DNA of 27,814 nt from an uncultured Prevotella sp. (GTDB lineage: Bacteria; Bacteroidota; Bacteroidia; Bacteroidales; Bacteroidaceae): positions 1 to 27,814 of the forward strand of contig USPK01000018.1 in the NCBI GenBank assembly GCA_900556465.1. Reading direction: 5' to 3'. The position numbers and the translations under genes were made by a program. Positions within the stretch are counted from its first letter, which is position 1. Every line of letters begins with the position of its first letter. The notes under the pieces are model-generated. The model did not search any database. It saw nothing but the letters and a program-made list of their open reading frames with translations, and was not told the origin of the DNA. Below are positions 24,809 through 27,814 of the stretch, one piece after another.

Positions 24809-25942
24809 ATGTCTGTCGAAATCAAGAAAGTAACCACACGCCGGGAACTCAAGAAGTTCATCCGCTTCAACTACGAATTCTACAAAAACAATCCATACTC
24901 CGTCCCCGACCTCTATGACGACATGCTGGGCACCTTCTCGCCGAAGAAGAACGCCGCATTCGACTTCTGCGAAGCCGACTACTTCCTGGCCCTGCGCGAC
25001 GGGAAGGTGGTGGGGCGCGTAGCGGCCATCATCAACCGCCGGGCCAACGAGGCGTGGCACAAGCAGGCCGTGCGCTTCGGCTGGATAGACTTCGTGGACG
25101 ACCTCGAGGTGAGCCGCGCCCTGCTCGACACGGTGAAAGCCTGGGGGCGCGAGCGCGGCATGACCGAGATGGAGGGGCCGCTGGGCTTTACCGACCTCGA
25201 CGCCGAAGGCATGCTGGTCGAAGGCTTCGACCAACTCTCGACCATGGCCACGACCTACAATTACCCCTACTACCCCGAGCACATGGAGCGCCTCGGCCTG
25301 AAGAAACAGACCGACTGGGTGGAGATGAAAATCTACGTCCCCGACACCATCCCCGAGAAGTACCGCCGCATCTCCGAAATCATCGCGCGCAAGTATAACT
25401 TGCACGTGCGCAAGCTCACCAGCAAGCGCGGCATCATCAAGAGCGGACTGGCTCACCGCATATTCCAACTGGTCAACGACGCCTATGCCCCGCTCTTCGG
25501 CTTCTCGCGCATGACGGACCGGCAAATAGACCAATACGTGCGGATGTACGTCCCCGTGCTCGACCTCCGCATGGTGACGCTCGTGGAAAACGAGGCGGAC
25601 GAAATCGTCGCCGTGGGCATCAGCATGCCCTCGCTCTCGCGCGCCCTGCAAAAGGCCCACGGCCGGCTGCTGCCCTTCGGCTGGTTCCACCTGCTGCGCG
25701 CCCTGCTCTGGCGCCGGCCCCGCGTGCTCGACCTCCTGCTCGTGGCCGTGCGCCCCGACTATCAGGGAAAAGGCGTCAACGCCCTGCTCTTCACGGACCT
25801 CATCCCCGTGTACCAGAAAATGGGCTTCGAGTACGCCGAAAGCAATCCCGAGCTCGAAATCAACGACAAGGTGCAAAGCCAATGGCAGTACTTCCGGACG
25901 GAACAGCACAAGCGCCGCCGCTGCTACGTGACGCCGCTCTGA
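24809..25942 (+). CDS. GNAT-fold N-acetyltransferase, YghO-like
   Basis: A 377-residue protein of the large GNAT group common in Bacteroidota (YghO-like). The first half, beginning VTTRRELKKFIRFNYEFYKNNPYSVPDL, includes DYFLALRDGKVVGRVAAIIN, and EMEGPLGFTDLDAEGMLVEGFDQLSTMATTYNYPYYPEHMERLGLKK is the hallmark middle block. Towards the C-terminus, DLLLVAVRPDYQGKGVNALLFTDL resembles the acetyl-CoA-binding VxPxxQGKG motif, followed by KMGFEYAESNPELEINDKVQSQW. The acceptor substrate is not known for the family. No signal peptide or membrane segment is seen. It probably shares a transcript with parE, whose ATG lies 70 bp downstream with no terminator between. The link between the two functions is not apparent. 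Confidence 0.88.
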   Translation: MSVEIKKVTTRRELKKFIRFNYEFYKNNPYSVPDLYDDMLGTFSPKKNAAFDFCEADYFLALRDGKVVGRVAAIINRRANEAWHKQAVRFGWIDFVDDLEVSRALLDTVKAWGRERGMTEMEGPLGFTDLDAEGMLVEGFDQLSTMATTYNYPYYPEHMERLGLKKQTDWVEMKIYVPDTIPEKYRRISEIIARKYNLHVRKLTSKRGIIKSGLAHRIFQLVNDAYAPLFGFSRMTDRQIDQYVRMYVPVLDLRMVTLVENEADEIVAVGISMPSLSRALQKAHGRLLPFGWFHLLRALLWRRPRVLDLLLVAVRPDYQGKGVNALLFTDLIPVYQKMGFEYAESNPELEINDKVQSQWQYFRTEQHKRRRCYVTPL

Positions 25943-26012
25943 GGCCCGCCGCCCCGTCCCCGCCCCATAGCCGGACGCCCGCCGCCCGGCCTCCCTCCAT
26001 TCCGAACCACAC

Positions 26013-27814
26013 ATGCAAGACGAAAAAGAAATATTGACCCCCAACCACTCCGCCGCCCAGTACACGGAGGAAAACATCCGCACCCTCGAGGGCGTGGAGC
26101 ACATCCGCCGGCGCCCGGGCATGTACATCGGCCGTCTGGGCGACGGCTCGCACGCCGAGGACGGCATCTACGTACTCCTGAAGGAGACCATCGACAACAG
26201 CATCGACGAGTTCAACGAAGGCTTCGGCAAACGCATCGAAGTAACCATCGAGGACAACCGCACCGCCGCCGTGCGCGACTACGGGCGCGGCATTCCCCTG
26301 GGCAAGCTCGTCGACGCCGTCTCCAAGCTCAACACGGGCGGGAAATACGACACGGCCGTCTTCACCGCCAGCGTCGGCATGAACGGCGTAGGCCTGAAGG
26401 CCGTCAACGCCTTGAGCCGCCGCTTCGTCGCCGCCAGCTACCGCGACGGACAGATGCACGAGGCCACCTTCGAGGAGGGCCGCCTCGTGAGCGAGCGCAC
26501 CGGCGAGACGGACGAGGAGAACGGCACGTACATCTACTTCGAGCCCGACCCCACCCTCTTCCAGGGCTACCACTTCCGCAGCGAGTTCGTCGGGACCATG
26601 CTCCGCAACTACACGTACCTCAACACGGGGCTGGCCATCTACTACAACGGCGCACGCATTGCCTCGCGCAACGGCCTCGAGGACTTGCTCAACGACAACC
26701 TCACGGCTCCGGGCCTCTACCCCGTAGTCCACCTCAAGGGCGACGGTATCGAAATCGCCTTCACGCATACTTCCCAGTACGGCGAGGAGTATTACTCCTT
26801 CGTCAACGGCCAGCACACCACGCAGGGCGGTACGCACCAGAGCGCCTTCAAGGAACACATTGCCCGCACCATCAAGGAGTACTACGGCAAGAACTTCGAC
26901 GTGCAGGACGTGCGTAACGGCCTGGTCGCCGCCATCTCCATCCGCGTCATCGAGCCCTTGTTCGAGAGCCAGACCAAGATTAAGCTGGGCTCGCTCGCCA
27001 TGGCGCCGGACAAGGACATGAACGGCCGGCCCTTCCCCCTCTCGGGCGTGAGCGTCAACAAGTTTGTCGGCGATTTCGTCAAAGAGAACGTGGACAACTA
27101 CCTGCATCGCCATCTCGACGTGGCCGAGGTCATTCTCCAGAAAATCCAGGAGAGCGAGAAGGAGCGCAAGGCCATAGCCGGCGTGACCAAGCTGGCGCGC
27201 GAACGGGCCAAGAAGGCCAACCTGCACAACCGCAAGCTGCGCGACTGCCGCATACACCTGAACGACCCGGCCCCGAAGCCCAGAAAGGGCGAAGAGGGCG
27301 AGGACCTGCGCGCCGAGTCCGCCATCTTCATCACCGAGGGCGACTCCGCAAGCGGAACCATCACAAAGGTCAGGGATGCGAACACCCAGGCCGTGTTCAG
27401 CCTCCGCGGCAAGCCCCTCAACTGCGTACAGAAGAGCGAGAAGGAGGTCCGCGAGAACGAGGAGATGCTCCTGCTCAAGGCCGCCCTCAACGTAGAGGAG
27501 GACATGGACAACCTGCGCTACAACAAGATAATCATCGCCACCGATGCCGACGTGGACGGCATGCACATCCGCCTGCTGATGGTCAGCTTCTTCCTGAAAT
27601 ACTACCCCGACCTCATCCGCCAGGGCCACGTCTACATCCTGCAGACACCTCTCTTCCGCGTGCGCAACAAGAAGCGCAGCATCTACTGCTACAACGAGGA
27701 GGAGAAGGCCGCCGCGATGAAGGAGCTCGGAGCGGGCCACGAGATCACCCGATTCAAAGGCCTCGGTGAGATATCCCCCGAGGAGTTCAAGGACTTCATC
27801 GGGGGATATCTCAC
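26013..27814 (+). CDS. parE: DNA topoisomerase IV subunit B (partial, runs off the right edge)
   Basis: ATPase subunit of the type II topoisomerase that unlinks daughter chromosomes. The first 600 residues are present with no stop. The GHKL ATPase domain has EGVEHIRRRPGMYIG, DNSIDEF, DYGRGIPL and SVGMNGVGLKAVNALS. The SVGxNGVG form of the ATP lid, in place of SGGLHGVG, is my main reason for choosing ParE over GyrB in a Bacteroidota genome. The TOPRIM domain has ITEGDSASG (near residue 443) and IIATDADVDGMHIRLL (near 509), and the RFKGLGEISPEEF block follows. ATG 26013 is the first start in frame. In the last six codons the sequence departs from the family (FIGGYL instead of the expected FIGxDIRL) within a perfect inverted repeat, so the extreme 3' end may be artefactual. 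GyrB remains a minor alternative. Confidence 0.93.
   Translation, partial: MQDEKEILTPNHSAAQYTEENIRTLEGVEHIRRRPGMYIGRLGDGSHAEDGIYVLLKETIDNSIDEFNEGFGKRIEVTIEDNRTAAVRDYGRGIPLGKLVDAVSKLNTGGKYDTAVFTASVGMNGVGLKAVNALSRRFVAASYRDGQMHEATFEEGRLVSERTGETDEENGTYIYFEPDPTLFQGYHFRSEFVGTMLRNYTYLNTGLAIYYNGARIASRNGLEDLLNDNLTAPGLYPVVHLKGDGIEIAFTHTSQYGEEYYSFVNGQHTTQGGTHQSAFKEHIARTIKEYYGKNFDVQDVRNGLVAAISIRVIEPLFESQTKIKLGSLAMAPDKDMNGRPFPLSGVSVNKFVGDFVKENVDNYLHRHLDVAEVILQKIQESEKERKAIAGVTKLARERAKKANLHNRKLRDCRIHLNDPAPKPRKGEEGEDLRAESAIFITEGDSASGTITKVRDANTQAVFSLRGKPLNCVQKSEKEVRENEEMLLLKAALNVEEDMDNLRYNKIIIATDADVDGMHIRLLMVSFFLKYYPDLIRQGHVYILQTPLFRVRNKKRSIYCYNEEEKAAAMKELGAGHEITRFKGLGEISPEEFKDFIGGYL
27766..27814. repeat. Perfect 16-bp inverted repeat at the right edge
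   Basis: GTGAGATATCCCCCGA (27766-27781) is exactly complementary to TCGGGGGATATCTCAC (27799-27814), with a 17-base loop, and ends on the last base of the window. It lies inside parE where the translated protein stops matching the family. Confidence 0.9.

Overview
The window looks like chromosomal DNA from a GC-rich member of the Bacteroidota, most likely order Bacteroidales. Three things point there. Bacteroidota-type -7 boxes (TAnnTTTG and close variants) stand before most transcription units and Shine-Dalgarno sites are scarce. A secreted protease ends in a type IX secretion (Por) tail. The gene content fits too: DUF4492 before cydA, a short-chain-type threonine dehydrogenase beside kbl, and a ParE with the SVGxNGVG motif. 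I cannot name the genus. No tRNA, rRNA, prophage, insertion sequence or CRISPR array is visible; this is mostly a core-gene region.

Layout. At the left, gpmI (glycolysis) and tdh read leftward, each ending at a hairpin terminator. tdh is divergent from kbl, and the two together convert threonine to glycine plus acetyl-CoA. Their shared promoter region is strikingly mirror-symmetric. A long rightward run follows: purD, an unrecognised multi-pass membrane protein, a YqaA-type membrane protein, a ZnuA-like metal-binding lipoprotein, its ATPase (no permease gene is present), a polysaccharide flippase, an M16 zinc protease and a NUDIX hydrolase. Spacing is tight, several genes overlap, and the run looks like one operon started by a clear promoter before purD. 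tpx (thiol peroxidase) has its own promoter and terminator.

The right half carries the cytochrome bd oxidase. DUF4492 and cydA are adjacent, but cydB lies about 8.2 kb downstream. Between them is one 7.7-kb gene for a 2572-residue secreted S8 protease with its own promoter and terminators. After cydB come a GNAT-type acetyltransferase and parE (topoisomerase IV subunit B), which runs off the right edge.

Two non-gene signals stand out. Four short clusters of a 21-nt-period intergenic repeat (core GGGCTAAGGCC plus a GTTTTTACG linker) sit in four long intergenic gaps and may be an undescribed REP-like family. The last 49 bases form a perfect fold-back inverted repeat inside parE, where the protein also departs from the expected family sequence, so the right edge may be an assembly artefact.
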